Assembly: GCF_036345015.1 (NCBI RefSeq)
Contig: NZ_CP084098.1
Coordinates: 558,001-622,000 of the forward strand
DNA length: 64,000 nt
Reading direction: 5' to 3'
DNA from: Cyanobacterium sp. Dongsha4
GTDB taxonomy: Bacteria; Cyanobacteriota; Cyanobacteriia; Cyanobacteriales; Cyanobacteriaceae
Part shown: piece by piece, positions 27,247 to 37,505 of the stretch
Layout of the letters: every line of letters starts with the position of its first letter
Numbering within the stretch: the stretch's first letter is position 1
The notes under the pieces: model-generated
What the model was told of the DNA's origin: nothing
Database searches by the model: none
Seen by the model: the letters and a program-made list of their open reading frames with translations, nothing else
Made by a program: the position numbers and the translations under genes

Positions 27247-27267
27247 ACCTGATACCTGATACCTGTT
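27247..27267. repeat. STRR heptamer array (ACCTGAT family)
   Basis: Units ACCTGAT, ACCTGAT, ACCTGTT between the convergent CheW-like and methyltransferase genes. It is related to the AGGTTTC/AGGTGTC units on the other strand. Confidence 0.75.
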
Positions 27268-27311
27268 CTTATCGGATATTCTTCAACAAAAATGAAGTTA
27301 ACAGTAGGTTA

Positions 27312-28979
27312 TTATATATCGATTTTCATTTGTTTTGCCGTAGATAAAGTTTCTTTTTCTGCCTGTTTAAAAGTATTTTTTCCCCAACTTAAATCATAGT
27401 ATTCAGGTTTTTGAGTACCATTAATTAATCCTTCAATTGTAAATAGTTGAATTAAGGGATATTTTTTGCCATTTCCTGCTTGGTAAAATCCTGCTTTTGC
27501 CGCTTCTTGTTCCATCGGTTTTGTGGGAGGAGTAAGGGTGATAAAAAATCCTAAACTGGCTTTATTGGCTTCCATTGTGCCTCTTAAATCTCGAATCATA
27601 GCAACATTAACATTTTTTCCTCCTTTGACACTAACAACAATTTTTTTTATAATGGATTCACTTTTTATGCTGTCAAAATCAGTGAAATAAATAATACCAT
27701 CAATACCCGAATCTGCACCTTTCTTCTTCTTTCCTTGATAGGGTTGGGCGTTAACCAATGAGATTGCCCACCATTGAAATTGATAAGGATCTCTATTAAA
27801 CAAATCTTGTGCCGCATCAAGGGTTTTAGGCGTTCCTTCTACTTCAAAAAAGTCTTGTTTTTTCCTAATTAATTCTTCTGAATTGTCTAAATATTTATCT
27901 TTAAAAGCATCCCTTAAACGTTTTTCAATGAGGGAAATTGCTAAGTGAGTAACATCAATGCCTATCCATTGTCTATTTAATTTTTCGGCGGCGTGAACAG
28001 CAGTACCACAACCACAAAATGGATCTAAAATTAAGTCATTTTCATTACTACTAGCTTCGATAATTCTTTCTAGTAATTTTAATGGTTTTTGAGTGGGATA
28101 ACCTAGTCTTTCTTTATGAGAACCATGTAGATGTTCTATATCATCCCAATTATCGGTTATTGGTTGCCCTTTCATCTCATCTAAATATCTTTTTAAACGA
28201 GGTACAGCACCTTTTTTACTCTGTACAATTAAACCATCTTGATATGCTTTTTGCATTCTTTCTTTTGTCCATCTCCATACACGAGTTACCCCTAAAAATT
28301 CATAAGTTAAATTTGGTCTATCTGGATTAGGATTTGTTAAATCACCTAGGCGATAACGTCGTCCATTTTCGTCAATATAGCGATAAAATTTATCTACATA
28401 TTCTTGATTATGTTCACCATAAAGTTTATTAAAAATAAAGTTATTTGTTTTTGTATATCTCAAGATTACATCTCGGCAATTAGAAAAGTTATTTTTGGTT
28501 TGACTTTTAGGTTGTGATCGCTTCCAAGAAATTTCATTTCTAAAATTATTTGCTCCAAAAATAATATCTAATATCATCTTTAAATAATGACTAGCAGTAG
28601 GATCACAATGAAGATATAAACTGCCAGTTTGTTTTAAAACTCTATGCAATTCTACTAGCCTAATCGCCATCATTACCAAATAAGCAGAAAGAGAATTTTT
28701 CCCTAAAGTACGCACTAATAAATCTAATAATTCTGCTAATTCACCCCGAATATTTTTTAATTCTTCAATATATCTTTCTGATTCAATTGTCCATGTCCAA
28801 GTGTCTTCAAAAGCCGTGATTTGTGCTTGGGATTTTTCTCCTTTTGGACTATTAAAAATAACATTATAATTAACTTGAGAATTAAAGGGGGGATCAAGAT
28901 AAATTAAGTCAATAATTCCATCGTCAATGTGATTTCTTAAAATATCTAAATTATCACCATAATATAATTTTTTAATCAT
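27312..28979 (-). CDS. beta-class DNA methyltransferase fused to an Mrr-like nuclease domain
   Basis: 555 aa. Motif IV DPPF is at 29-32 near the N-terminus and motif I DPFCGCGT is at about residue 330, the order of beta-class N6-adenine or N4-cytosine methyltransferases. TQKPLKLLERII and LHCDPTASHYLK are also typical. After about residue 385 a second domain follows: FQWWAISLVNAQP, GADSGIDGIIYF, VVSVKGGKNVNVAMIRDLRGTM, LGFFITL. The G-x-D-G plus VxVKGG pattern resembles a PD-(D/E)XK (Mrr-type) nuclease. It could be a one-chain restriction-modification enzyme or a methyltransferase with a nuclease-derived DNA-binding tail. No other restriction or specificity subunit is adjacent. Confidence 0.82.
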   Translation of the reverse strand: MIKKLYYGDNLDILRNHIDDGIIDLIYLDPPFNSQVNYNVIFNSPKGEKSQAQITAFEDTWTWTIESERYIEELKNIRGELAELLDLLVRTLGKNSLSAYLVMMAIRLVELHRVLKQTGSLYLHCDPTASHYLKMILDIIFGANNFRNEISWKRSQPKSQTKNNFSNCRDVILRYTKTNNFIFNKLYGEHNQEYVDKFYRYIDENGRRYRLGDLTNPNPDRPNLTYEFLGVTRVWRWTKERMQKAYQDGLIVQSKKGAVPRLKRYLDEMKGQPITDNWDDIEHLHGSHKERLGYPTQKPLKLLERIIEASSNENDLILDPFCGCGTAVHAAEKLNRQWIGIDVTHLAISLIEKRLRDAFKDKYLDNSEELIRKKQDFFEVEGTPKTLDAAQDLFNRDPYQFQWWAISLVNAQPYQGKKKKGADSGIDGIIYFTDFDSIKSESIIKKIVVSVKGGKNVNVAMIRDLRGTMEANKASLGFFITLTPPTKPMEQEAAKAGFYQAGNGKKYPLIQLFTIEGLINGTQKPEYYDLSWGKNTFKQAEKETLSTAKQMKIDI

Positions 28980-29212
28980 TATTAATTAGTTGGTATAAAT
29001 GAAATAATAAAAGATTGTTAATCGTAATTATACAAATAAAACTTGTCAAGGAAATATTCTGGACGGAATCTCCGTTTTCTGGGATTTTTATTTTTTACTT
29101 CTGAGTATCAGTGCGTAACTCTTATATAATTGTTATTGAAAATGATAGTTGAAGTTACTTGCAATAACTATCTTCGTCTTGTGCCTTCTATTTTTTCAAA
29201 GAATCTTTGTTC

Positions 29213-32200
29213 ATGTTAAATTCTGTAATTCGTGCGATCGCATCTTCTACCTTAACTCAAGACCTTTACCAGAAATTAAACCAAAATAAAACGTTACATT
29301 TGCAAGGTGCATCCAGATTACCGAAAGGATTAGTTGCCTCAGCCATTGCGAACCAAGGAAATAATAACTTACTTGTAGTCTGCTCAACCCTTGAAGAAGC
29401 CGCCCGTTGGATGGCAAATATTGAGCTTATGGGCTGGAAACAAACTTTTTTCTATCCTACCTCGGAAGCAAGTCCTTATGAGGCTTTTGACCCAGAATCC
29501 GAGATGGTGTGGGGACAGCTACAGACCCTTTCTAGTCTGCTTAGTCAAGATACTACACAAAAAACAGCTATCATAACCACAGAAAAAGCCTTACAACCCC
29601 ATTTACCTCCCGTTGAAGTATTAAAGGAATATTGTCTAAGTCTGTTTAAGGGCATGAGTTTGGAGAGTCAGGAGATTGAATTAACTTTAGCAAAAATGGG
29701 TTATGAGCGGGTTAATTTAGTAGAAATTGAGGGGCAATGGAGTAAACGGGGGGATTTAATCGATATTTTCCCCGTATCCGCCGAATTACCCGTTAGATTA
29801 GAGTTTTTTGGGGATGAATTAGAGAAAATTAGGGAATTTGATCCCGTTTCTCAAAGAAGTTTAGATGCGATCGAATCTTTGAGTTTGACTCCTACCACAT
29901 GGCAAGGGCTAATTAGTCAGAATTTACCCAGTGTAGAAATTATTAAACCATATTTAAGCACTTCTGAGCAAGAGAATTTAGAAAATAATATTTATCCTGA
30001 AGGGATGACTCGTTTTCTCGGCTTTGCCTTCGGCGATCGAGTCTGTTCTTTATTGGACTATTTGCCCCCCAATACAGTAGTTGCGATCGATGAAGTGGAA
30101 CAGTGTCAAGCCCATAGCCATATTTGGTTTGAACAAGCAGAAGATAAATGGGAGTTAATGCAAAAGTTGGTGGAGATCCCCCCTAACCCCCCTTTGAAAG
30201 GGGGGAATAATGGGATGTTGCATAGAGAATTTACGGAATGTTTAGCAAGTATTAATTACCCTCAAATTTTTCTTTCAGAAATTTATACAGATACCGATAA
30301 AGATAATAAAAATAGTTTAAATTTATCCAGTCGCCCTTTACCTATTTCTCCTCATCAATTTGCTAAATTAGCAGAAATTTTAAGGGGTAAAAAAGAAATT
30401 TATAACACCATTAATTTAAGTCAATATAATAGTTGGCTTGTTTCTGCACAACCTTCTCGCACAGTGGCTTTATTGCAAGAACATGACTCTCCTGCTCAAT
30501 TTATACCGAATCCCCTCGATTTTGGCACGATTGAAAAACTGCAAAGACAGGGCATTTCTACCGCTTTAAAATATTCTGGACAAGCAGAATTAGAAGGGTT
30601 TATTTTACCCACTTTTCGCATAGTAGTTGTTACCGATAGAGAGTTTTTTGGACAACATAATTTAGCCACTCCTACTTATATCAGAAAACGCAGAAAAGCC
30701 GCCTCAAAGCAGGTTGATTTAGACAAGTTAAGACCAAAAGATTTTATTGTCCATAAGTATCATGGTATTGGACAATTTTTAGAGTTAGAAATTTATGATG
30801 GTAGGGAATATTTAGTTATCAAATATGCTGATGGATTACTCAGAGTTCCTGCCGATAGTTTAGAGTTAGTTAGCCGTTATCGACACACGGAAACTAAGCC
30901 ACCAAAGTTAAATAAAATGTCCGGTAAAGAGTGGCAAAATGTCAAAAATAAGGTCAAAAAATCTATTAAGAAATTAGCGGTGGATTTAGTCAAATTATAT
31001 GCCACTAGAAACGAATTAAAAGGTTATGCTTATCCCCCTGATTCTCCTTGGCAAATTGAGTTAGAAGATTCTTTTCCTTATCAGGCTACACCAGATCAAT
31101 TAAAGGCAATTATTGACGTTAAAAGAGACTTAGAAAGCGATCGCCCTATGGATAGATTAGTATGTGGTGACGTGGGTTTCGGGAAAACAGAAGTAGCCAT
31201 TAGGAGTATTTTTAAAGTGGTGACATCGGGGAATAAACAAGTGGTTTTTCTTGCACCGACTACTATTTTATCCCAACAACATTATCATACTTTAATGGAA
31301 AGATTCGCTCCTTATCCTATCAATATAGGCTTATTAAATCGCTTCCGCACAGCGTCAGAAAGAAAAGAAATTATCCAAAAATTAGCAACGGGAGAATTAG
31401 ATATTGTGGTCGGTACACAGTTATTATTAAGCAATAAAATTAAATACAAAGATTTAGGCTTATTAGTAGTAGATGAAGAGCAAAGATTTGGGGTTAATCA
31501 AAAAGAAAAAATTAAAGCATTAAAAACATCCATTGATGTGTTAACTCTCAGTGCCACTCCTATCCCTCGTACTTTGTATATGTCTATCTCTGGAGTGCGG
31601 GAAATGAGCCTTATTACCACTCCTCCCCCCAGTCGTCGCCCCATTAAAACCCATATCATGCCCTTTAATCAAGAGGTGATTCGTACTGCCATTCGCAATG
31701 AATTAGATAGGGGAGGACAAATTTTCTATGTTGTGCCTCGCATTGAGGGCATGGAAAAAATTATCACCATGTTAGAACAAATGATACCTAGTTTAAGAAT
31801 TGCGATCGCCCACGGGCAGTTAGATGAAGGGCAATTAGAATCGACTATGTTAGGGTTTAGTAATGGAGAGGCGGATTTGCTACTCTGTACGACTATTGTG
31901 GAGTCTGGCTTAGATATTCCCAGAGTGAATACAATTATTGTGGAATCTGCCCATAAATTCGGATTATCTCAATTATATCAGCTACGGGGACGAGTGGGGC
32001 GATCGGGCATTCAAGCCCACGCATGGTTACTCTATCCTAATGATGAAATTTTATCAGATATTGCCAAAAAAAGATTAAGAGCTTTGCAGGAGTTTTCACA
32101 ACTCGGTTCAGGGTATCATTTAGCTATGCGTGATATGGAAATAAGAGGGGTTGGTAATTTACTTGGTGCTGAACAATCTGGGCAAATGGAGGCTATTGGA

Positions 32201-32728
32201 TTTGAGATGTACACAGAGATGTTAAAAGAAGCCATTAACGAAATTCAAGGGCAAGAAATCCCCCAAGTAGAAGATACTCAAATCGATTTGAAACTCACTG
32301 CTTTAATTCCTAACCGCTATATTGCTGACATGGAACAAAAAATGGATGCTTACCGTGCTGTAGCTACCGTTACATCTCAGAGGGAAATAAAACAAATCGA
32401 AAGTGATTGGCAGGATAGATATGGAGAAATACCCGAATCAGCAAGGGAATTATTATTAGTAGCCGATTTAAAATTGAAAGCAAAATCCATTGGTTTTTCT
32501 CGCATTAAACCCGAAGGGAAGCAAAACATTATCCTTGAAACACCAATGCAAGAACCAGCATGGTTATTATTAGCGGAAAAACTTCCTCCCCATTTACGCA
32601 ACCGCTTTGTGTATGGAAAAAATAAGGTAATTGTGAGGGGATTAGGTACAATGAAACCGAGTCAACAATTAGAAAACCTCAATAACTGGTTTACCTATCT
32701 TGTCAGTGAAAACAGTAGCTTAGTTTAA
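29213..32728 (+). CDS. mfd: transcription-repair coupling factor
   Basis: 1171 aa from the ATG at 29213 (a TTG two codons earlier is less likely). Domains in order: UvrB-like UvrA-binding region (about 1-320), the RNA-polymerase-interacting CarD-like module starting near 505 ([16 protein letters not shown]), and the RecG-like translocase with [40 protein letters not shown] and [10 protein letters not shown]. The C-terminal D7 regulatory domain begins near 1010. Mfd displaces stalled RNA polymerase and recruits UvrA to lesions. Residues about 322-335 ([13 protein letters not shown]) come from a palindromic repeat inserted in frame in a linker. Confidence 0.95.
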   Translation: MLNSVIRAIASSTLTQDLYQKLNQNKTLHLQGASRLPKGLVASAIANQGNNNLLVVCSTLEEAARWMANIELMGWKQTFFYPTSEASPYEAFDPESEMVWGQLQTLSSLLSQDTTQKTAIITTEKALQPHLPPVEVLKEYCLSLFKGMSLESQEIELTLAKMGYERVNLVEIEGQWSKRGDLIDIFPVSAELPVRLEFFGDELEKIREFDPVSQRSLDAIESLSLTPTTWQGLISQNLPSVEIIKPYLSTSEQENLENNIYPEGMTRFLGFAFGDRVCSLLDYLPPNTVVAIDEVEQCQAHSHIWFEQAEDKWELMQKLVEIPPNPPLKGGNNGMLHREFTECLASINYPQIFLSEIYTDTDKDNKNSLNLSSRPLPISPHQFAKLAEILRGKKEIYNTINLSQYNSWLVSAQPSRTVALLQEHDSPAQFIPNPLDFGTIEKLQRQGISTALKYSGQAELEGFILPTFRIVVVTDREFFGQHNLATPTYIRKRRKAASKQVDLDKLRPKDFIVHKYHGIGQFLELEIYDGREYLVIKYADGLLRVPADSLELVSRYRHTETKPPKLNKMSGKEWQNVKNKVKKSIKKLAVDLVKLYATRNELKGYAYPPDSPWQIELEDSFPYQATPDQLKAIIDVKRDLESDRPMDRLVCGDVGFGKTEVAIRSIFKVVTSGNKQVVFLAPTTILSQQHYHTLMERFAPYPINIGLLNRFRTASERKEIIQKLATGELDIVVGTQLLLSNKIKYKDLGLLVVDEEQRFGVNQKEKIKALKTSIDVLTLSATPIPRTLYMSISGVREMSLITTPPPSRRPIKTHIMPFNQEVIRTAIRNELDRGGQIFYVVPRIEGMEKIITMLEQMIPSLRIAIAHGQLDEGQLESTMLGFSNGEADLLLCTTIVESGLDIPRVNTIIVESAHKFGLSQLYQLRGRVGRSGIQAHAWLLYPNDEILSDIAKKRLRALQEFSQLGSGYHLAMRDMEIRGVGNLLGAEQSGQMEAIGFEMYTEMLKEAINEIQGQEIPQVEDTQIDLKLTALIPNRYIADMEQKMDAYRAVATVTSQREIKQIESDWQDRYGEIPESARELLLVADLKLKAKSIGFSRIKPEGKQNIILETPMQEPAWLLLAEKLPPHLRNRFVYGKNKVIVRGLGTMKPSQQLENLNNWFTYLVSENSSLV
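30178..30205. repeat. palindromic repeat copy inside the mfd coding sequence
   Basis: CCCCCCTTT at 30187-30195 and AAAGGGGGG at 30197-30205 form a perfect 9-bp palindrome around a single G, preceded by a further C run at 30178-30183. Read in the mfd frame it gives PPNPPLKGG. The frame is open on both sides. Confidence 0.75.
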
Positions 32729-32860
32729 ATATAGCGTTTATTAAAACTATGAGGTACAGTTTTTTGTACAACTTTCTATTGCTTATTGCCCATTCCCTAT
32801 TCCCGAATACCGATAAGTTTTGTACCCCACCATAACAAAAATTACTACAAACGCAACTCA
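32729..32860. repeat. degenerate dispersed repeat with imperfect inverted ends and an internal STRR
   Basis: Begins right after the mfd stop. The left end (GCGTTTATTAAAAC, TATGAGGTACAG) and the reverse complement of the right end (GCGTTTGTAGTAA, TATGGTGGGGTACA) are similar. Inside, 32777-32804 is a heptamer array: TATTGCT, TATTGCC, CATTCCC, TATTCCC. The TATGAGGTACAG motif recurs (as CTGTACCTCATA) at about 5352 and, in changed form, at about 62527. This looks like a worn small mobile element. Confidence 0.4.
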
Positions 32861-32990
32861 ATATCATGGCAAAATCAAAAATTTAATAATGAAAAGGTAT
32901 TATTTAAAATCAATAATTTTTTATGATAAGAAACAAAAGATCAATTAATATTTTATCTTTTTATGCTTAGTATTAACTCAAGAAAATATA

Positions 32991-33557
32991 TTAATAATCA
33001 AGATTAATATTTAAGTCTGGTAAGATATTTTCTCCTGATAAATTAATAGGCATTTTTAGCACTTCTACTGATTGATTAGGACTATAAATTTCTACAGTTT
33101 TATCCTGTGGATTAATAAGCCATCCTAGTTGTAATCCTGAGTCTAAATACTCCTGCATTTTTTCTTGTAGTGGTTTAAGCCTATCGGTTTTTGACCTTAA
33201 TTCAATTACAAAATCAGGGCATATTGGGGGGAATCCTTCTCTTTCTTTTTCCGTTAGTTTTTCCCATTTTGCCAAAGATACCCACGCAACATCTGGACTG
33301 CGATCGCCTCCATTTGGTAAACTAAAAATAGTAGATGAACTAAATACTTTTCCTAATTTTTTCTGTCGATTCCAGTTATTAATATCTGTAATTAAATTAG
33401 CTTCTTTTTCACCACTTTCACCACCAACAGGGGACATAATAATTAATTCTCCTTGAGAATTTCTTTCTAATTGTAATTCGGGATTATTAATACAAAGTTG
33501 ATAAAATTGCTCTCGATTTAAGGCAGTAATTGAGTTCAAATTTAATATAGTATTCAT
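32991..33557 (-). CDS. Uma2 family endonuclease, copy 1
   Basis: 188 aa. Uma2/DUF820 family, PD-(D/E)XK fold: MSPVGGESGEKEANL, SLPNGGDRSPDVAWVS (catalytic Asp region), PDFVIELRSKTDRLKPLQEKMQEYLDSG (E-x-R/K active strand) and LGWLINPQDKTVEIY. The family is greatly expanded in cyanobacteria; its biological role is not known, and a restriction or mobile-element link is only suggested. It lies 31 bp downstream of a near-identical copy, with about 10 differences in 188 residues. Confidence 0.85.
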   Translation of the reverse strand: MNTILNLNSITALNREQFYQLCINNPELQLERNSQGELIIMSPVGGESGEKEANLITDINNWNRQKKLGKVFSSSTIFSLPNGGDRSPDVAWVSLAKWEKLTEKEREGFPPICPDFVIELRSKTDRLKPLQEKMQEYLDSGLQLGWLINPQDKTVEIYSPNQSVEVLKMPINLSGENILPDLNINLDY

Positions 33558-33588
33558 GATTTTTTATATAATTTGATAATTTATTAAT

Positions 33589-34155
33589 TTAATAATCAAG
33601 ATTAATATTTAAGTCTGGTAAGATATTTTCTCCTGATAAATTAATAGGCATTTTTAGCACTTCTACTGATTGATTAGAACGATAAATTTCTACAGTTTTA
33701 TCCTGTGGATTAATAAGCCATCCTAGTTGTAATCCTGAGTCTAAATACTCCTGCATTTTTTCTTGTAGTGGTTTAAGCCTATCGGTTTTTGACCTTAATT
33801 CAATTACAAAATCAGGGCATATTGGGGGGAATCCTTCTCTTTCTTTTTCCGTTAGTTTTTCCCATTTTGCCAAAGATACCCACGCAACATCTGGACTGCG
33901 ATCGCCTCCATTTGGTAAACTAAAAATAGTAGATGAACTAAATACTTCTCCCAGTTTTTTTTGACGATTCCATAAAGCAATATCAAGAATTAAATTGGCT
34001 TCTTTTTTTCCACTCTCACCACCAACAGGGGACATAATAATTAATTCTCCTTGAGGATTTCTTTCTAATTGTAATTCGGGATTATTAATGCAAAGTTGAT
34101 AAAATTGCTCTCGATTTAATGAAGTAATTGAGTTTAAATTTAAGATAGTAGCCAT
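33589..34155 (-). CDS. Uma2 family endonuclease, copy 2
   Basis: 188 aa, tandem duplicate of the gene 31 bp downstream. Differences from copy 1 fall in the N-terminal 70 residues plus one spot near residue 159 (YRSNQS versus YSPNQS); the stretch from about residue 71 to 157, including the nuclease core GGDRSPDV and VIELRSKTD, is identical. Both keep the putative catalytic residues, so both may be active. The pair is probably one transcript. Role unknown, as for copy 1. Confidence 0.85.
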   Translation of the reverse strand: MATILNLNSITSLNREQFYQLCINNPELQLERNPQGELIIMSPVGGESGKKEANLILDIALWNRQKKLGEVFSSSTIFSLPNGGDRSPDVAWVSLAKWEKLTEKEREGFPPICPDFVIELRSKTDRLKPLQEKMQEYLDSGLQLGWLINPQDKTVEIYRSNQSVEVLKMPINLSGENILPDLNINLDY

Positions 34156-34408
34156 GATTTTTCTCTTTATTTAAAATTAATCTATCGTAATTTTTTGTCA
34201 CAGTCTCTTATTTATTTTTACCGTTAAATCTACACTGCTAACTCCGAATGGCGAATCTTAAAGCCTTAAGTACAAAATCTGACCTTAGAACTTGAACTGA
34301 AAATGACGTGACTTAGAATAGAACTGCTATATAATTTATGTCTGATTATTCTAATATAAAATTACTTATAATCGAATTGCTAAAAGTAATCTTACCTTTA
34401 TATAAAAA

Positions 34409-35863
34409 ATGTATTCCAAAAAACGTTCTTCTCTGTTATTGACTACCTATTTACTATTGAGTTGTGTAACACCCTCTCAAGCTCAAGATGTTGAAACTAA
34501 TACTTCTCCTCAAAATCCCTCTTCTGCTCAAGTTCAATCAACAGACAAATTTAATTCTAGTGGTAATCCCCTTCTTTTTCCCACTAAAACTCAGGAGGTA
34601 GAAATTGAAGAACAACAGCCTGTAACTTTAAATCAAGCCATTGAAATTGCGTTGAATAATAATAAGGATTTACAAGTGGCAAGGTTACAATTAGATAGAT
34701 CAAGAGATAGTTTAAATGCTTCTTTAGCGACTCAATTACCGACTCTTAATGGTCAATTAGAGTTTAATCAAAGGGGTGATGATACTCCTGGTGGAGATGA
34801 CTTCATTATGCGCGATCGCAGTCTCTTATTAGGACAAATTGAGTTAAGTTACAATGTGTATGATGGTGGTCGTCGTAATGCAAATATTGCTCGTTCTAGC
34901 AGGGAAGTTTATCTTAATCAGTTAGAAGTTGAGCGTATTTCTGAGGATGTTAGGTTTCGGGCAACAAATGCCTATTATGAATTACAAAATGCTGATGCTC
35001 AAGTTGCCATTGCTCAAGCGGCCATCGAAGATTTTTCCCAAACCTTGAGAGATGCTCAGTTATTGGAACAAGCTGGATTAGGAACTCGCTTTGATGTGTT
35101 ACAAGCAGAAGTAGATTTAGCCAATGCGAACCAAGCATTAACTAGGGCGATCGCAGAACAAAGAAATGCTCGTCGAAATTTAGCACAAGTGCTAAGTGTA
35201 GGTCAAAATGTGGAATTAACCGCCGCCGATGAGATCAAAGAAAATGGACAATGGCCTTATGATTTAGAACAAAGTATTGTTATGGCTTATAAAAATAGGG
35301 CGGAATTACAACAACTATTGGTGCAAAGAGAGATTAATGAGCAAGACAGAGAAATAGCCCTTGCCGCCACTCGCCCTAGTGTTAATTTATTTGCTAACTA
35401 TAACTTCACCAACACTTTTACAGATACCTTTGACAATACAGGTTATGCTAACGGTTACAACGTTGGGGCAAGACTTAACTGGGAGATTTTTGACGGTGGA
35501 GAAGCAAGTGCAAGGGCAGATGTAGAAACCAGAAACATTGAAATTGATGAAACTAATTTTGCCAAGCAGAGGGATGAAATTCGCCTTAATATTGAAACTG
35601 CCTATAACAATATGATTGCTAACAAAGAAAATATTTCTACCACAGAAACGGCTGTTACTACGGCGGTGGAAAGTTTACGTTTAGCAAGATTACGTTTTCA
35701 AGCGGGAGTTGGTACACAAACGGATGTTATTAATGCCCAAAGAAGTTTAACCGAAGCTAGGGGAAATTTCCTCCAAGCTATTATTGGTTATAATCAATCT
35801 TTGAATGAATTACAAAGAGCAGTCAGTAATTTACCTGACAATAAACTTTTTGAGGTGAGATAG
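34409..35863 (+). CDS. TolC-family outer membrane channel
   Basis: 484 aa. A signal peptide (KKRSSLLLTTYLLLSCVTPSQA, likely cut after Ala25) is followed by a Ser/Gln-rich linker and two internally related halves typical of TolC: VTLNQAIEIALNNNKDLQVARLQL, YNVYDGGRRNA with the mirrored NWEIFDGGEASA, and RLARLRFQAGVGTQTDVINAQRSL. It forms a trimeric outer membrane and periplasmic tunnel for type I secretion or efflux. No adaptor or ABC/RND partner is adjacent, as is common for the shared cyanobacterial TolC. Full length. Confidence 0.92.
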   Translation: MYSKKRSSLLLTTYLLLSCVTPSQAQDVETNTSPQNPSSAQVQSTDKFNSSGNPLLFPTKTQEVEIEEQQPVTLNQAIEIALNNNKDLQVARLQLDRSRDSLNASLATQLPTLNGQLEFNQRGDDTPGGDDFIMRDRSLLLGQIELSYNVYDGGRRNANIARSSREVYLNQLEVERISEDVRFRATNAYYELQNADAQVAIAQAAIEDFSQTLRDAQLLEQAGLGTRFDVLQAEVDLANANQALTRAIAEQRNARRNLAQVLSVGQNVELTAADEIKENGQWPYDLEQSIVMAYKNRAELQQLLVQREINEQDREIALAATRPSVNLFANYNFTNTFTDTFDNTGYANGYNVGARLNWEIFDGGEASARADVETRNIEIDETNFAKQRDEIRLNIETAYNNMIANKENISTTETAVTTAVESLRLARLRFQAGVGTQTDVINAQRSLTEARGNFLQAIIGYNQSLNELQRAVSNLPDNKLFEVR

Positions 35864-35890
35864 TCAGAATTAGGAAAGGGGCAATCATTC

Positions 35891-35911
35891 GAGTTCGGAG
35901 TTCGGAGTTAA
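35891..35911. repeat. STRR heptamer array (GAGTTCG family)
   Basis: Units GAGTTCG, GAGTTCG, GAGTTAA between the convergent tolC-like and phosphohexomutase genes. Same family and orientation as the array at 26507. A second 7-nt-like run (ACCCCAA, CACTCTA, ACACCCT) continues to the end of the phosphohexomutase gene. Confidence 0.75.
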
Positions 35912-35963
35912 GATAAAAAATAAATTTCCCCCTAATACCCCAACACTCTAACACCCTAAATCC

Positions 35964-37505
35964 TCAACACTCAGAACCCTTAAACCCATTACTGTCAAAT
36001 ACAGATAAGTCAAGATGAGAAAATTCTTGGAAAAAGACAGTTAACCGAGAAGCGATTTTGTTTACTCCTCCTTGGACATTGGTTTCAATATTAAGGGGGA
36101 TAACTGGATCGTGTAATGATAATCTTAGTAAAAACCATCCTTGTTCTTCTGGGGATGAACAGCTAACTCTAATGCCTTCATAGTTGGGAGTGACAATTTC
36201 CCAGTCGGCTTGATTTTCTACATAAAATCCCAGTTTATCAATTACATTATTGCCGTAGTTTTGGAAATCTTCCACATTGATTTTTAGTCTAAATTCTTCG
36301 CTTTCTATGGGTTCAATGAGATTTGAGATTAAATCTGTTAAATTTTGTCCTTTTAAGCGTAATTTTGCTAATTCAATCAATAATTTCGTGACTAAATAAG
36401 CTCCATCATCAAGAAAATAGTTTTCTTTTAAGGCGGCATGGCCTGAAGTTTCGATCGCAACCCATGATTCTTCGCCCACTTTATTTAACCTCAGAGATTC
36501 ATTAATTACGTTCTTATAACCTCTTTTAAAGCGATGATGTTTTCCTCCTAAATCTTCTATGAATTTCGTTAAACCATCGGAGGTAATAGAGTCGGTGACA
36601 ATAGTTGAGTGGGGATGTTCTTTCAATATAATTGAGCTAATTAAGGCAATTAAACGATTACGATTCAACTCCTTTCCCTGACTATCTACGGCGGCGGAGC
36701 GATCGACATCTGTGTCAAAAATAATACCAAAGTCGGCTTGATTATCGATTACTGCTTGGGCAATAGAAGCCATTGCTTCTTTATTTTCAGGGTTAGGAAT
36801 ATGATTAGGAAAATTTCCATCAGGTTCTAAAAATTGACTTCCATTTATATCCGCCCCTAATGGTTTTAATACTTTTTCGGCGTAAAAACCTCCTGCACCA
36901 TTTCCTGCATCGACAATAATTTTTAAGCCTTTTAAGGGTTGCTCAAAGTGTTGAGGGTGGTTAACGTGCGATCGAATTTTCTCAACGAATAAGTTACTAT
37001 AAACGGAAATAAAATCGTGATTTTCTACCTCTGTTTCCTCATTAGTTTCCAAAAAAACATTTTTTTCTGCGATGGCTAAAATATCAGCTATATTCTGCTT
37101 TTCTAAACCACCATCAGGGGTAAAAAATTTCAATCCATTACGATTAAAAGGCAAATGACTAGCAGTGAGCATAATCGCACCATCACAATTAAAACCCTCC
37201 GTAATGCAACTCATAAACATAGCAGGGGTTGAACATAAATCAAAGTTAAGAACTTTTGCCCCTAAGCTAGTAATACCTAGTGTCACAGCTTGAGCTAAAA
37301 CATCTCCCGATAAACGACTATCTCTACCAATAGAAATGACTAATTGATTTAATTTCTTCTCTGTTTTTTGTTGTAGCCATTGAGTAAATGCTTTTCCTAA
37401 CGTTTTGACTACGTCTGGAGTTAAATTAACTTCTTCTGCCTCAATTCCCTCTAAAGCCACTCCCCTTATATCTGAACCATTTTGTAATTTTTGCCAGTTA
37501 ACCAT
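35964..37505 (-). CDS. phosphoglucomutase/phosphomannomutase family protein
   Basis: 513 aa, alpha-D-phosphohexomutase superfamily with four domains. The phosphoserine loop is TASHLPFNRNGLKFF, the metal loop DTDVDRSA, the sugar loop ETSGHAALKENYFLDDGAYL, and GRDSRLSG is near the N-terminus. The ETSGHAALKENYF version differs from the GEMSGH of standard PMM/PGM and matches a cyanobacterial/plant subgroup. It interconverts 1- and 6-phosphates of a hexose; glucose, mannose or glucosamine cannot be settled from sequence. The last about 15 codons lie in repeat-like DNA (ACACTCAGAACCCTT). Confidence 0.85.
   Translation of the reverse strand: MVNWQKLQNGSDIRGVALEGIEAEEVNLTPDVVKTLGKAFTQWLQQKTEKKLNQLVISIGRDSRLSGDVLAQAVTLGITSLGAKVLNFDLCSTPAMFMSCITEGFNCDGAIMLTASHLPFNRNGLKFFTPDGGLEKQNIADILAIAEKNVFLETNEETEVENHDFISVYSNLFVEKIRSHVNHPQHFEQPLKGLKIIVDAGNGAGGFYAEKVLKPLGADINGSQFLEPDGNFPNHIPNPENKEAMASIAQAVIDNQADFGIIFDTDVDRSAAVDSQGKELNRNRLIALISSIILKEHPHSTIVTDSITSDGLTKFIEDLGGKHHRFKRGYKNVINESLRLNKVGEESWVAIETSGHAALKENYFLDDGAYLVTKLLIELAKLRLKGQNLTDLISNLIEPIESEEFRLKINVEDFQNYGNNVIDKLGFYVENQADWEIVTPNYEGIRVSCSSPEEQGWFLLRLSLHDPVIPLNIETNVQGGVNKIASRLTVFFQEFSHLDLSVFDSNGFKGSEC

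Noticed and set aside
32991-34155. Tandem Uma2 genes as a toxin-antitoxin or defence pair
   Set aside because: The two proteins are almost the same sequence, which fits duplication; nothing suggests an antitoxin or a defence partner.
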